Assembly (NCBI GenBank): GCA_025454075.1
Contig: JALOPD010000084.1
Coordinates: 1 to 13,242 of the forward strand
DNA: 13,242 bases
Reading direction: 5' to 3'
Origin: Desulfobacterales bacterium
GTDB lineage: Bacteria; Desulfobacterota; Desulfobacteria; Desulfobacterales; UBA2174_A
Part shown: positions 5,743 to 12,471 of the stretch, in pieces
How the letters are laid out: every line of letters starts with the position of its first letter
Position numbering within the stretch: the first letter of the stretch is position 1
Notes under the pieces: generated by a model
Databases searched by the model: none
What the model was told of the DNA's origin: nothing
Seen by the model: only the letters and a program-made list of their open reading frames with translations
Program-made: the position numbers and the translations under genes

Positions 5743-8097
5743 TCATTCCTTTTCCGCTCGGGCCTTGAGCGCTGCGTGCACCCGTTCTGATGTCAGCGGC
5801 AATTCGTGGACGCGCAGACCCGTGGCATCGTAGACCGCGTTCAGAATAGCGGGGATAGTGGGCATGATGGCGCCTTCGCCGACCTCCTTGGCGCCGAAGG
5901 GGCCGTTGGGCTCGTCGCTTTCGACGATGATGGCCTCGACCGGCGGCATGTCCAGCGCGGTGACCAGCTTGTATTCGGCCAAGTCGGAGTTGATGACCCG
6001 GCCGCGTTCGTCGAACTTGACCTCCTCGAAGAGCGCCTCGCCCATGCCCATCGCAACCGAGCCTTCCATCTGGCCCTCGACCGAGGTCCGGTTGATGGCC
6101 CGGCCGCAGTCGTGGGCGTCGGTTATTTTATCGACGATGATTTTTCCGGTTTCGATGTCGACCGTCACCTCCACCACCTGCGCCGAGCATCCGTAAGCCG
6201 GGGAGGTCCCCACGGCCGCTCCCTTGAATTTCCCTCCGAGCGGTGGCGGCTTGTATCTTCCGGTGCCGACGATGCTGCCCTTGGCCAGGTAGGCGATGCG
6301 GGAGGCCTCGCGGAACGTCAAGGCGTCGTCCTGAGGGCTGTCGCTCCAGCCGCGATGCTCCTTGATGTAGCGAGTGCGGATGGCGCTGAAGTCCACCGGA
6401 CCGTTCTTGAAAACGATGCGGCCCTCCTTGATGTCCATGTCGGCCGCCGCCACCTTCAACTCGTCCGCAAGCACCTCCAGCACCTGACGTTTGACTTCCT
6501 GCGCCGCGTCTTTGACCGCGTGGCCCGTCATCAGCGTCTGCCGGCTCGAATAGGCCCCGAGGTCCACCCCGAAGTCCGTGTCCCCGGAGATGACGCGCAC
6601 GCCGTCCAGCGGCACCCCGATGGTCTCGGCCGCGATCATGCCGAAGGCCGTGTCCGACCCCTGGCCGATCTCGGCCGAGGCCGTGTAAACCTGCACCGTG
6701 CCGCCGTCTTCGGCCAGCTTGACCGTAGCCGTGCAATGATAGGTGTCCGAACGGTAGATGGGATATCCGGCCCCGGACACGAAGAACCCGCAGGCCATGC
6801 CGATCCCTTTGCCCTGTGGCAGCTTGCCTTTCTTGGAAACCCAGTCCGAGGAATCCCGAACCGCCTCGATGCACTCCCGCATGCCGAGGCTGCTCATGTT
6901 CAGGTCGTTGCAGGTCACGTCCCCGGCCCGCATCATGTTCTTCAGCCGGAGGTCGATCGGGTCCAGGCCCAGTTCTTCGGCGATCATGTCCAGCTGCTGC
7001 TCCCAGGCCGCGCGGGCGGCCACTCCGCCGTGGCCGCGCTGGGCGCCGCAAGTCGGCTTGTTGGTGTAGACCCGCCACCCGTCGTACTTCATGTTGGGCA
7101 GCTTGTAGGGTCCTCCCAGCAGGCTCCCGGCGTAATAAACCGTGGCGATCCCGAAGCTGGAATAGGCGCCGCCGTCGAGATGGCACTCGTGCTGCAGGGC
7201 GAGCAGGGTCCCGTCCTTCCTGACACCGGTCGTCATGCGATGCACGAACTGGTGCCGGGCGCGGCAGAGCATGAAGACCTGTTCGCGCGAATAGATGAAC
7301 TTGACGGGCTTCCCGGTCCTGCGCGCCAGGAGACATGCGGCGAGCTCGCCGGTATTGGCGGCGGCCTTGATCCCGAAGCCGCCGCCCACGAAAGGCTTGA
7401 CCACCCGCACCTTGCCGACCGGCAGCCCCAGCACCATGGCGAGCGTGCGCTGAACATAGTGCGGCGCCTGGGTGGAGCTGTGCAGGGTCAGCCGGCCGTC
7501 AAGGTCGAACACGGCGATGCAGCCGGGCGGCTCGAGGAAGGCCCCGTCCTGGCGCTTGTTCCGGAAGGTGGTGGTCTTGACGAGGTCGCAGCTCTTGAGG
7601 GCCTCGGCCGCGTCGCCGAACTCCTGATGCACCTCGGCCGAGATGTTGCGCGGGTACTCGGCGTGCAGCTGCGGCGCGCCGTCGGCCATGGCCTCCTCGA
7701 TGGTCAGTACGGCCGGCAGCTCCTCGTAGTCGACCTGGATCAGGCCGACGGCCGCCTCGGCCGTTTCCGGGTCGACGGCCGCGACCGCGGCGATTTCATC
7801 GCCGACATAGCGGACCCGGTCGTGGCAGAAAACGGTTTCATCGTAACGCGCCGGGCTGACGCCATAGCGCACCAAGCCGGCATCCTTGGCCGTGATCACG
7901 GCCTTGACGCCGGGCAGCCGCTCGGCCCTGGATGTATCGATCGAGCGAATGCGGGCATGCGGCAACGGACTTTGCAGCAGGGCGGCATGCAGCATGCCCG
8001 GAAAGGACATGTCGTCGACGAAGACCGCCCGACCCGTGGCCTTGGCGGGCGCATCCAATCGGGGCGAACGGCTGTTGATCACGCTGTAATCACTCAT
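5743..8097 (-). CDS. Xanthine dehydrogenase-family molybdenum hydroxylase, large Mo-binding subunit
   Basis: 784 residues from the ATG at 8097, preceded by GGAGG at 5 bases. The frame continues to 8160, but that start is weaker. The N-terminal domain (about 15-130) carries the SPRLDAPAKATGRAVFVDDM and SPLPHARI blocks. The Mo-binding part shows GGGFG (238-242), QRGHGG (353-358), GQG (478-480), GAYSSR (514-519) and FGAKEVGEG with the catalytic Glu741. It binds a molybdopterin cytosine-dinucleotide-type cofactor and hydroxylates (or reductively dehydroxylates) a carbon, using water as oxygen source. Several blocks (WRVYTN-P-CGA-RGHG, FVSG, GAYSSR) recall the alpha subunit of 4-hydroxybenzoyl-CoA reductase. 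However, the partner FAD subunit lacks that enzyme's extra [4Fe-4S] insertion, so I do not assign the substrate. It ends 7 bases before the ThiF-like gene. Confidence 0.92.
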   Translation of the reverse strand: MSDYSVINSRSPRLDAPAKATGRAVFVDDMSFPGMLHAALLQSPLPHARIRSIDTSRAERLPGVKAVITAKDAGLVRYGVSPARYDETVFCHDRVRYVGDEIAAVAAVDPETAEAAVGLIQVDYEELPAVLTIEEAMADGAPQLHAEYPRNISAEVHQEFGDAAEALKSCDLVKTTTFRNKRQDGAFLEPPGCIAVFDLDGRLTLHSSTQAPHYVQRTLAMVLGLPVGKVRVVKPFVGGGFGIKAAANTGELAACLLARRTGKPVKFIYSREQVFMLCRARHQFVHRMTTGVRKDGTLLALQHECHLDGGAYSSFGIATVYYAGSLLGGPYKLPNMKYDGWRVYTNKPTCGAQRGHGGVAARAAWEQQLDMIAEELGLDPIDLRLKNMMRAGDVTCNDLNMSSLGMRECIEAVRDSSDWVSKKGKLPQGKGIGMACGFFVSGAGYPIYRSDTYHCTATVKLAEDGGTVQVYTASAEIGQGSDTAFGMIAAETIGVPLDGVRVISGDTDFGVDLGAYSSRQTLMTGHAVKDAAQEVKRQVLEVLADELKVAAADMDIKEGRIVFKNGPVDFSAIRTRYIKEHRGWSDSPQDDALTFREASRIAYLAKGSIVGTGRYKPPPLGGKFKGAAVGTSPAYGCSAQVVEVTVDIETGKIIVDKITDAHDCGRAINRTSVEGQMEGSVAMGMGEALFEEVKFDERGRVINSDLAEYKLVTALDMPPVEAIIVESDEPNGPFGAKEVGEGAIMPTIPAILNAVYDATGLRVHELPLTSERVHAALKARAEKE

Positions 8098-8178
8098 GTT
8101 ATCCTCCGAAACCCTTTGGGAGATGGATGACCTGGCTGTGGCCGGCGCGCCGTCGATCAATCGCGGCGGCGGCGCGCA

Positions 8179-8637
8179 TCAGCGCGCCGTCTCCTTGATT
8201 GCTTCGATGATCTTCTGATAGCCCGTGCAGCGGCAGAGATTGCCTGAAACCGCGCGGCGGATCTCCGGCTCCTCGGGGTGCGCGGTTCGATCCAGCAGCT
8301 CCTTGGCCGAGAGGATCATGCCCGACGTGCAAAACCCGCACTGGATGGCGCCTTTGGCGATGAAGGCCTGCTGCAGGGGATGCAGCCCGTCGGCGGTCTC
8401 CAGGCCCTCGATGGTCTGCACCGAGCGGCCGCGGGCCTGGAGCGCCAGCACCAGGCAGGAGTTGACGGCTTTGCCGTCCAGGAGCACGGTGCAGGCCCCG
8501 CAGTCTCCCAGGTCGCAGCCCTTCTTGGTGCCGGTCAGGCCCAGCTGATAGCGCAGCAGGTCGACGAGGGTGGTGTTCGGCTCCACGGCCAGTTCATATT
8601 CTCTGTCGTTCACGGTCAAACGGATCAATTGCTTCAT
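8179..8637 (-). CDS. Molybdenum hydroxylase [2Fe-2S] subunit
   Basis: 152 residues from the ATG at 8637, which follows AGGAGG by 5 bases. A longer frame to 8823 overlaps the FAD-subunit gene and is rejected. The N-terminal plant-ferredoxin-like domain binds one [2Fe-2S] cluster through C41, C46, C49 and C61 (GCDLGDCGAC motif). The C-terminal helical domain binds the second through C100, C103, C135 and C137 (QCGFC and LCRC). Gln99 is the residue that usually contacts the molybdopterin. The length and all eight cysteines are typical. The subunit passes electrons from the Mo centre of the large subunit to the FAD of the medium subunit. It lies between these two genes in the order FAD, FeS, Mo, 10 bases after the FAD-subunit stop. 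No signal peptide is present, so the enzyme is cytoplasmic. Confidence 0.95.
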   Translation of the reverse strand: MKQLIRLTVNDREYELAVEPNTTLVDLLRYQLGLTGTKKGCDLGDCGACTVLLDGKAVNSCLVLALQARGRSVQTIEGLETADGLHPLQQAFIAKGAIQCGFCTSGMILSAKELLDRTAHPEEPEIRRAVSGNLCRCTGYQKIIEAIKETAR

Positions 8638-8647
8638 GCGGTCCTCC

Positions 8648-9529
8648 TCAGTTCCGGCTGCGGGCGTCGGCCAGGGCCATCGCCAGGGTTCGCCGGGCGA
8701 GCACACCCACCATGTCGCGACGGTATTGAGCCGAGCCTCGAAAGTCCAATATGGGCGTGCAATCGCGGGTGGCGGCATCCGCCGCCTGCTCGAAGAGCGC
8801 CTCCGTCGGTTTCCCGCCGACAAGCACGCTTTCCGCGCTCGGGGACCGCAGGGGGGTCGGCCCGACGGCGCCCAAGGCCACCCGGGCGGTTCGAATGGAC
8901 TCGCCCCGCTCGTCGAGCTCCAGGAAGGACGCCACGTTGACGATGTTGCAGTCCTGGGCCTTGCGCACCCCCAGGTTCAGATACCCGGCTCCGGCATACC
9001 CTGAGGGCACATGAATGACGACGGCGCCGACAAGCTCTTCCTCGCGGGCCGCGGTGATGCCGGGGCCCTTGAAAAACTCGTTGATGGGCATGCGCCTCTC
9101 GCCGGCCGCGCTTCTCAACACCACCATGGCGTCGTAGACCATCAGCGCCGGGGGCAGGTCGGCCGCCGGGCGGGCGGAGCCGATGTTGCCGCCGACCGTG
9201 GCGAGGTTGCGGATCAACGGCGTCCCCAGTGCCCGGGCGCCCTGGCCCAGCGCCGGTGCGTCGCGGGCGATCGCCGCGGATGCGGCGATCTCGGCGACCG
9301 TGACGCCCGCCCCGATCCAGAGCTCTCCGTTGGATCGTCCGAGCGCGGCCATCTCCGCGATGCGCCCGAGCGACACCAGCCGCTCCGGGCGCAGAACATT
9401 CTTTTTCATGTTGACCAGCAGGTCGGTGCCGCCCGCCAGCGGGCGCGCCTTCCCGCGGTGCTGTGCCATCAGGTCACAGGCCTCGCCGATGGACGTGGGT
9501 TCATGGAACTCGAACTGGGGCAGAATCAT
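8648..9529 (-). CDS. Molybdenum hydroxylase FAD-binding subunit
   Basis: 293 residues, ATG at 9529 with GGAGG 5 bases upstream. It shows the FAD-binding fold of the CO dehydrogenase/xanthine dehydrogenase medium subunit: FEFHEPTSIGEA at the start, RPLAGGTDLLVNMKK (29-43) and the pyrophosphate-binding TVGGNIGSARPAADLPPAL (111-129), then the C-terminal domain (about 180-293) with the RKAQDCNIVNVA block. It passes electrons from the [2Fe-2S] subunit to an external acceptor, which cannot be told. The protein has only three Cys (18, 194, 257), so it lacks the roughly 40-residue insertion with a [4Fe-4S] cluster that marks 4-hydroxybenzoyl-CoA reductase. Length fits ordinary family members. The gene starts 9 bases after the histidine phosphatase stop, firmly within the operon. 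Confidence 0.93.
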   Translation of the reverse strand: MILPQFEFHEPTSIGEACDLMAQHRGKARPLAGGTDLLVNMKKNVLRPERLVSLGRIAEMAALGRSNGELWIGAGVTVAEIAASAAIARDAPALGQGARALGTPLIRNLATVGGNIGSARPAADLPPALMVYDAMVVLRSAAGERRMPINEFFKGPGITAAREEELVGAVVIHVPSGYAGAGYLNLGVRKAQDCNIVNVASFLELDERGESIRTARVALGAVGPTPLRSPSAESVLVGGKPTEALFEQAADAATRDCTPILDFRGSAQYRRDMVGVLARRTLAMALADARSRN

Positions 9530-9538
9530 GCAAGCCTC

Positions 9539-10159
9539 CTATTTCCTCTCAGGCAGCTCCGTCAGAAGCGGTTTCAGGTTCAGGGCACGTAGCTCGACCC
9601 GCTCCGGTGCAACGTCCACGACGCTCAAGCTCCCGTAATCCAGCCGGATTCGGAAAAGATTCGCGAGCGGCATCTGCAGGCAGTGGCAGATCAACACGCG
9701 GATGACCCCGGCGTGGGTGACCATGCACACATCCCCGGCCGCATCGGCTGCGATTCGCTCCACGCAGCGGACGACGCGTTCCTGCAGGTCCGAAAAGCTC
9801 TCGCCTCCCGGAGGCCGGAAGCCGGCCAGGTCCTGGCCCCGGGCGAGCCAAAGATCCGGATGCGCGTCTCTCACCCGCCGCCGGGGCCGGCCGTCCCACT
9901 CCCCGAGCCGGATCTCGCGCAAATCGCCGCAGGTCCGCAGACCGGCTCTATGGCCGGCGAAAACGATCGCCGCCGTTTCGGTCGCGCGCTGGAGGTCGCT
10001 CGACCAGACGGCAGCGACGTCCGTACCGAAGAATTCACTCTTCCAGGCACGGGCCTGCCGGCGCCCGGCCGCGCTGAGCGGAACGTCGAGCTGGCCGATG
10101 AAGCAATCAGGCTCCGGCCATTCGATGTCTCCGTGTCGCAACAGGTAGAGCCGGGGCAC
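9539..10159 (-). CDS. Histidine phosphatase family protein (CobC/phosphoglycerate mutase-like)
   Basis: 206 residues from a GTG at 10159. The catalytic RHG (8-10) lies in LYLLRHGDIEW, with Arg58 in SSDLQRATETA, acidic Glu82 in LREIRLGEWDGR and the second histidine H149 in VTHAGVIRVL. This is the full active site of the phosphohistidine (branch 1) fold, closest in look to alpha-ribazole phosphatase CobC. In a cluster with no cobalamin genes, that label would mislead. Members of this superfamily are often found beside molybdenum hydroxylases in sulfate reducers, as I recall, but their substrate is not known to me. A phosphate on a cofactor precursor or nucleotide is a plausible target, which is inference. 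It starts 15 bases after the lipoprotein stop, and its own stop overlaps the region of the FAD-subunit Shine-Dalgarno. No signal peptide is seen, so it acts in the cytoplasm. Confidence 0.88.
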   Translation of the reverse strand: MPRLYLLRHGDIEWPEPDCFIGQLDVPLSAAGRRQARAWKSEFFGTDVAAVWSSDLQRATETAAIVFAGHRAGLRTCGDLREIRLGEWDGRPRRRVRDAHPDLWLARGQDLAGFRPPGGESFSDLQERVVRCVERIAADAAGDVCMVTHAGVIRVLICHCLQMPLANLFRIRLDYGSLSVVDVAPERVELRALNLKPLLTELPERK

Positions 10160-10174
10160 GGCTTCATCACCAGC

Positions 10175-11049
10175 TCAGGTCAGCCGGGCGGCGCGATCCC
10201 TCGACGGCAAATGGTTCAGCCGAAGTTCGCTTGCCTGAGACGGGGAAACGAAGAGGCTTCTACCGGAGGGATCCGCCAGGCTTGTTGAGAGGTCCGCCCC
10301 GATGCGATGGAAGATCTGCAAATCATACCGGCACAGATGCGCTTCGGCCAAAGCCCTTTCCGGGGGCGACGAGGCCATCAACCGCCGCCGGAGATCGACC
10401 GGGTCGTTTATCTGCCATGCGGCCAGGAATGCCAGGGTATCCGCAATCCGGATTTGGCCCTCCTCCAGCCGGCGGACGTAGAATCGGGCCACCCGGCCGG
10501 ACGCTTTAAGAGTCTGAGCCATATGCGGAAGCAAGGGCGGCCGGGTGACCTCCAGGTGAATACCCGCATAGGCGCGCTTCTGGTTCACGAAGCGGTCGTC
10601 TCCTGCGAGGGCGAGCTGCTCCGAGAGTCGTCCGTGCCGGGTCTTGATTATCGTGCGCCCGCTGCATCGACTGCGGACGACTATTTCGCGCGGGTTCACC
10701 AAAAAATCGCCGGCCGCCCTGACCTCACAGTTGTCGGCGTAATTGCCGGCGCAAAACAGGGCGGCCTCCGCCAGGCGAACCAGAAGCAGCCAAGCGCTCT
10801 GCCGGTCGTCTTTGAGCTCAAGCGTCCGCGCCCAGCAGCCTTCAAGGGCCTTCTCGGTAAAAAGCAGCGGCGATCCCATTTGTTCCAGTTCGGTGTTGAT
10901 CGCCCGGATGGGGTCCAGAGGCGGTTCAGTGTGCACCGCCGGCCTGGATGAACCGACCACAATCATTTTTGGTCCGTCGCCCTCTTTTCGTGCACAGGAA
11001 CAGACAATCAACAAGGCATAAGCGCAAAAAAAAACTTATTATTACCCAT
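10175..11049 (-). CDS. Putative lipoprotein of unknown function, signal peptide split by a T9 tract
   Basis: The open frame runs from a TTG at 11014 to 10175 (279 residues), starting MLIVCSCARKEGDG with no good ribosome site. Upstream, an ATG at 11049 starts MGNNKFFF in another frame and stops after 13 codons. The two frames join exactly at a run of nine T (11026-11034). With one extra T, or a -1 ribosomal slip on UUUUUUU, the reading becomes MGNNKFFFCAYALLIVCSC, a short but complete lipoprotein signal with a lipobox-like VCSC. I therefore give the span from 11049. The mature protein (about 270 residues) is mixed alpha/beta in appearance, rich in Arg and Leu, with scattered Cys (one in EGCWART, one in RSRCSGRT). 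I recognise no family. It is the first gene of the hydroxylase operon and would sit in the membrane facing the periplasm. It could be a sequencing error, phase variation or programmed slippage. Confidence 0.6.
11026..11034 (-). repeat. T9 homopolymer at the frame junction of the lipoprotein gene
   Basis: Nine T on the minus strand, directly after codon AAG of the upstream frame. It forms a U-UUU-UUU slippery heptamer. A change of one base restores the signal peptide, so tract length decides whether the lipoprotein is made. Confidence 0.7.
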
Positions 11050-11170
11050 AACAACTAATACTGCCGCTTGCCTGTTCAAAATTGACATGTCGGCAGCTGA
11101 ACGCCAGCTCATCAGCCGCCCATAAACACTCTATCTAATTAAAAAGAATAAAAATAAATTATGTTTAGGT

Positions 11171-11200
11171 TTGACATGGACCGCTTTCGTATCGTATAAG
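11171..11200 (+). promoter_or_regulatory. Strong sigma-70 promoter of the MoeA-like gene and mop
   Basis: -35 TTGACA (perfect, 11171-11176), 18-base spacer, -10 TATAAG (five of six, 11195-11200). An A/T-rich stretch at about 11137-11168 could act as an UP element. Transcription should begin near 11207, giving a leader of about 188 bases before the GTG at 11395. Confidence 0.7.
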
Positions 11201-11214
11201 CCTGCCTGTGTCAA
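11186..11214 (-). promoter_or_regulatory. Minus-strand promoter of the hydroxylase operon, overlapping the plus promoter
   Basis: -35 TTGACA (11209-11214, perfect), 17-base spacer, -10 TACGAA (11186-11191, three to four of six). It shares bases with the plus-strand promoter, so both cannot be occupied at once. It lies about 140 bases before the lipoprotein ATG at 11049. Confidence 0.5.
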
Positions 11215-11231
11215 TAATGATATATCACAGA

Positions 11232-11284
11232 TTAAGGTTATTTTTTTCTTCTATTGATTGGTTAAGTAAATTTTAAAACCTTAA
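11232..11284 (+). repeat. Inverted repeat TTAAGGTT/AACCTTAA in the leader of the MoeA-like gene
   Basis: TTAAGGTT (11232-11239) and AACCTTAA (11277-11284) are perfect 8-base complements, 37 bases apart. A nearer GGTT (11260-11263) could pair with the AACC instead, so the two pairings exclude each other. This might be a leader switch. AT-rich sequence makes chance pairing possible. Confidence 0.3.
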
Positions 11285-11394
11285 ATATCCAGCAAAGCCT
11301 AAATAAAACCAGACAGCGCCCGCTCATCCGACTCCGGCCGCCCGCAACCGGCGCCCGGGATGTTCCCTTGTTGATCGATCGAGGAATTTCGCCC

Positions 11395-12414
11395 GTGAAA
11401 AGCGTACCTGTTCATGATGCGGTCGGTATGGTCCTGTGCCATGACGTAACGCGCATCCTCCCCGGCGAATACAAGGGGCCCGCTTTCAAGAAAGGCCATA
11501 TCATCGCATCTGAGGACATCGAGTTGCTTCTCGATATGGGCAAGGCCAGCGTTTATGTTTACGACCTGGCCGAGGGCGATCTTCACGAGGACGACGCGGC
11601 CGCCCGCATCGCATCCGCCGCCGCCGGGCCCGGCCTCCAGTTGACCTCCCCTTCGGAGGGACGCGTCAACCTGACCGCCGCCCGCGAGGGCCTGCTCAAG
11701 GTGAACTCCGCCGCTCTCGAGCGGATCAACTCGGTCGAAGACGTCGTTTTTGCAACCCTGCACTCCAATCTCCTGGTCGGCCGCCACCGGGCCGTGGGGG
11801 GCACCCGCATCATTCCGCTGGTCATTCCGGAGGCAACCGTCCGCGGCGTGGAAGCCGTCTGCCGCGACCATGCGCCGGTCATCGAGGTAAAGGCCCTCCG
11901 CGCCCTGCGGGTCGGCATCGTCACCACCGGCAGCGAGGTGTTTCACGGTCGGATCGCGGACACGTTCGGCCCGGTGCTGCACGGCAAGTTCGCCGAACTG
12001 AACTGCCCGGTCGTGGGCCAGGTGTTCGTCTCCGACGACCCCGCCCTGACCGCCCGGGCCATACGGAAATTCGTCGACGACGGGGCCGAGTTGGTGGCCG
12101 TGACCGGCGGCATGTCGGTCGACCCGGACGACCGCACGCCGGCGGCCATCCGGGACACCGGCGCCCGCGTCGTCACCTACGGCGCGCCGGTGTTTCCCGG
12201 CGCCATGTTCCTGCTGGCCTACATCGGAACGGTGCCGGTCATCGGCCTGCCCGGCTGCGTCATGTACCATCGCACCAGCATCTTCGACCTGATCGTACCG
12301 CGGATCCTGGCCGACGAGGTCCTCACCCGCGCGGAGTTGACCGGACTGGGCCACGGCGGGTTCTGCTCGGGTTGCGACAAATGCACGTACCCCCACTGTG
12401 GGTTCGGCAAGTAG
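11395..12414 (+). CDS. MoeA-like molybdopterin-binding protein with C-terminal four-Cys motif
   Basis: 339 residues from the GTG at 11395, with GAGGA 9 bases upstream. An in-frame TTG at 11368 is less likely. The N-terminal part (VPVHDAVGMVLCHDVTRI) resembles the first segment of MoeA. Residues about 171-310 are a MoCF-biosynthesis domain with TTGSEV (177-182), VTGGMSVDPDD (236-246) and PVIGLPGCVMYHRTSIFDL, the pocket that binds molybdopterin. It is shorter than E. coli MoeA (about 411). A distinct tail GHGGFCSGCDKCTYPHCGFG has C324, C327, C330 and C335 (C-x2-C-x2-C-x4-C), able to bind an Fe-S cluster or zinc. I recall such tails in sulfate-reducer proteins of this type. It probably inserts metal into, or finishes, the cofactor for the adjacent mop, whose gene starts 57 bases downstream, with no terminator between. 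A housekeeping moeA probably exists elsewhere. Confidence 0.87.
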   Translation: MKSVPVHDAVGMVLCHDVTRILPGEYKGPAFKKGHIIASEDIELLLDMGKASVYVYDLAEGDLHEDDAAARIASAAAGPGLQLTSPSEGRVNLTAAREGLLKVNSAALERINSVEDVVFATLHSNLLVGRHRAVGGTRIIPLVIPEATVRGVEAVCRDHAPVIEVKALRALRVGIVTTGSEVFHGRIADTFGPVLHGKFAELNCPVVGQVFVSDDPALTARAIRKFVDDGAELVAVTGGMSVDPDDRTPAAIRDTGARVVTYGAPVFPGAMFLLAYIGTVPVIGLPGCVMYHRTSIFDLIVPRILADEVLTRAELTGLGHGGFCSGCDKCTYPHCGFGK

Positions 12415-12471
12415 AGGGAATCGATCTCATTCATCACCTCACCAGGCAAGCAAACCGGAAGGAGGCCATCG

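Larger units (their letters stand above)
11050..11394. other. AT-rich divergent intergenic region with overlapping promoters
   Basis: This gap separates the minus-strand hydroxylase operon from the plus-strand MoeA-like gene. The stretch 11130-11290 is very AT-rich against a GC-rich background. It holds two overlapping face-to-face promoters (11171-11214), a TGATATATCA palindrome (11218-11227) and an inverted repeat in the plus-strand leader (11232-11284). No gene is seen in it. Confidence 0.65.

Noticed and set aside
5806..8130. 774-residue plus-strand open frame opposite the hydroxylase large subunit
   Set aside because: It mirrors the codon bias of the GC-rich true gene. Its translation is rich in Arg, Gly, His and Val, with no family motifs and no ribosome site. 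The minus strand has full hydroxylase motifs.
5743..9529. Naming the three subunits HcrABC (4-hydroxybenzoyl-CoA reductase)
   Set aside because: The FAD subunit lacks the diagnostic [4Fe-4S] insertion, so substrate is left open.
9539..10159. Alpha-ribazole phosphatase (cobC) as gene name
   Set aside because: The motifs are superfamily-wide and there are no cobalamin genes around it.
11207..11394. Moco riboswitch as a firm call
   Set aside because: I could not match the conserved elements of the Moco RNA family by eye, so it is left as a test only.
11299..12396. 365-residue minus-strand open frame opposite the MoeA-like gene
   Set aside because: Shadow of the GC-rich coding strand. Its low-complexity Gly/Ala/His/Asp content shows no recognised domain.
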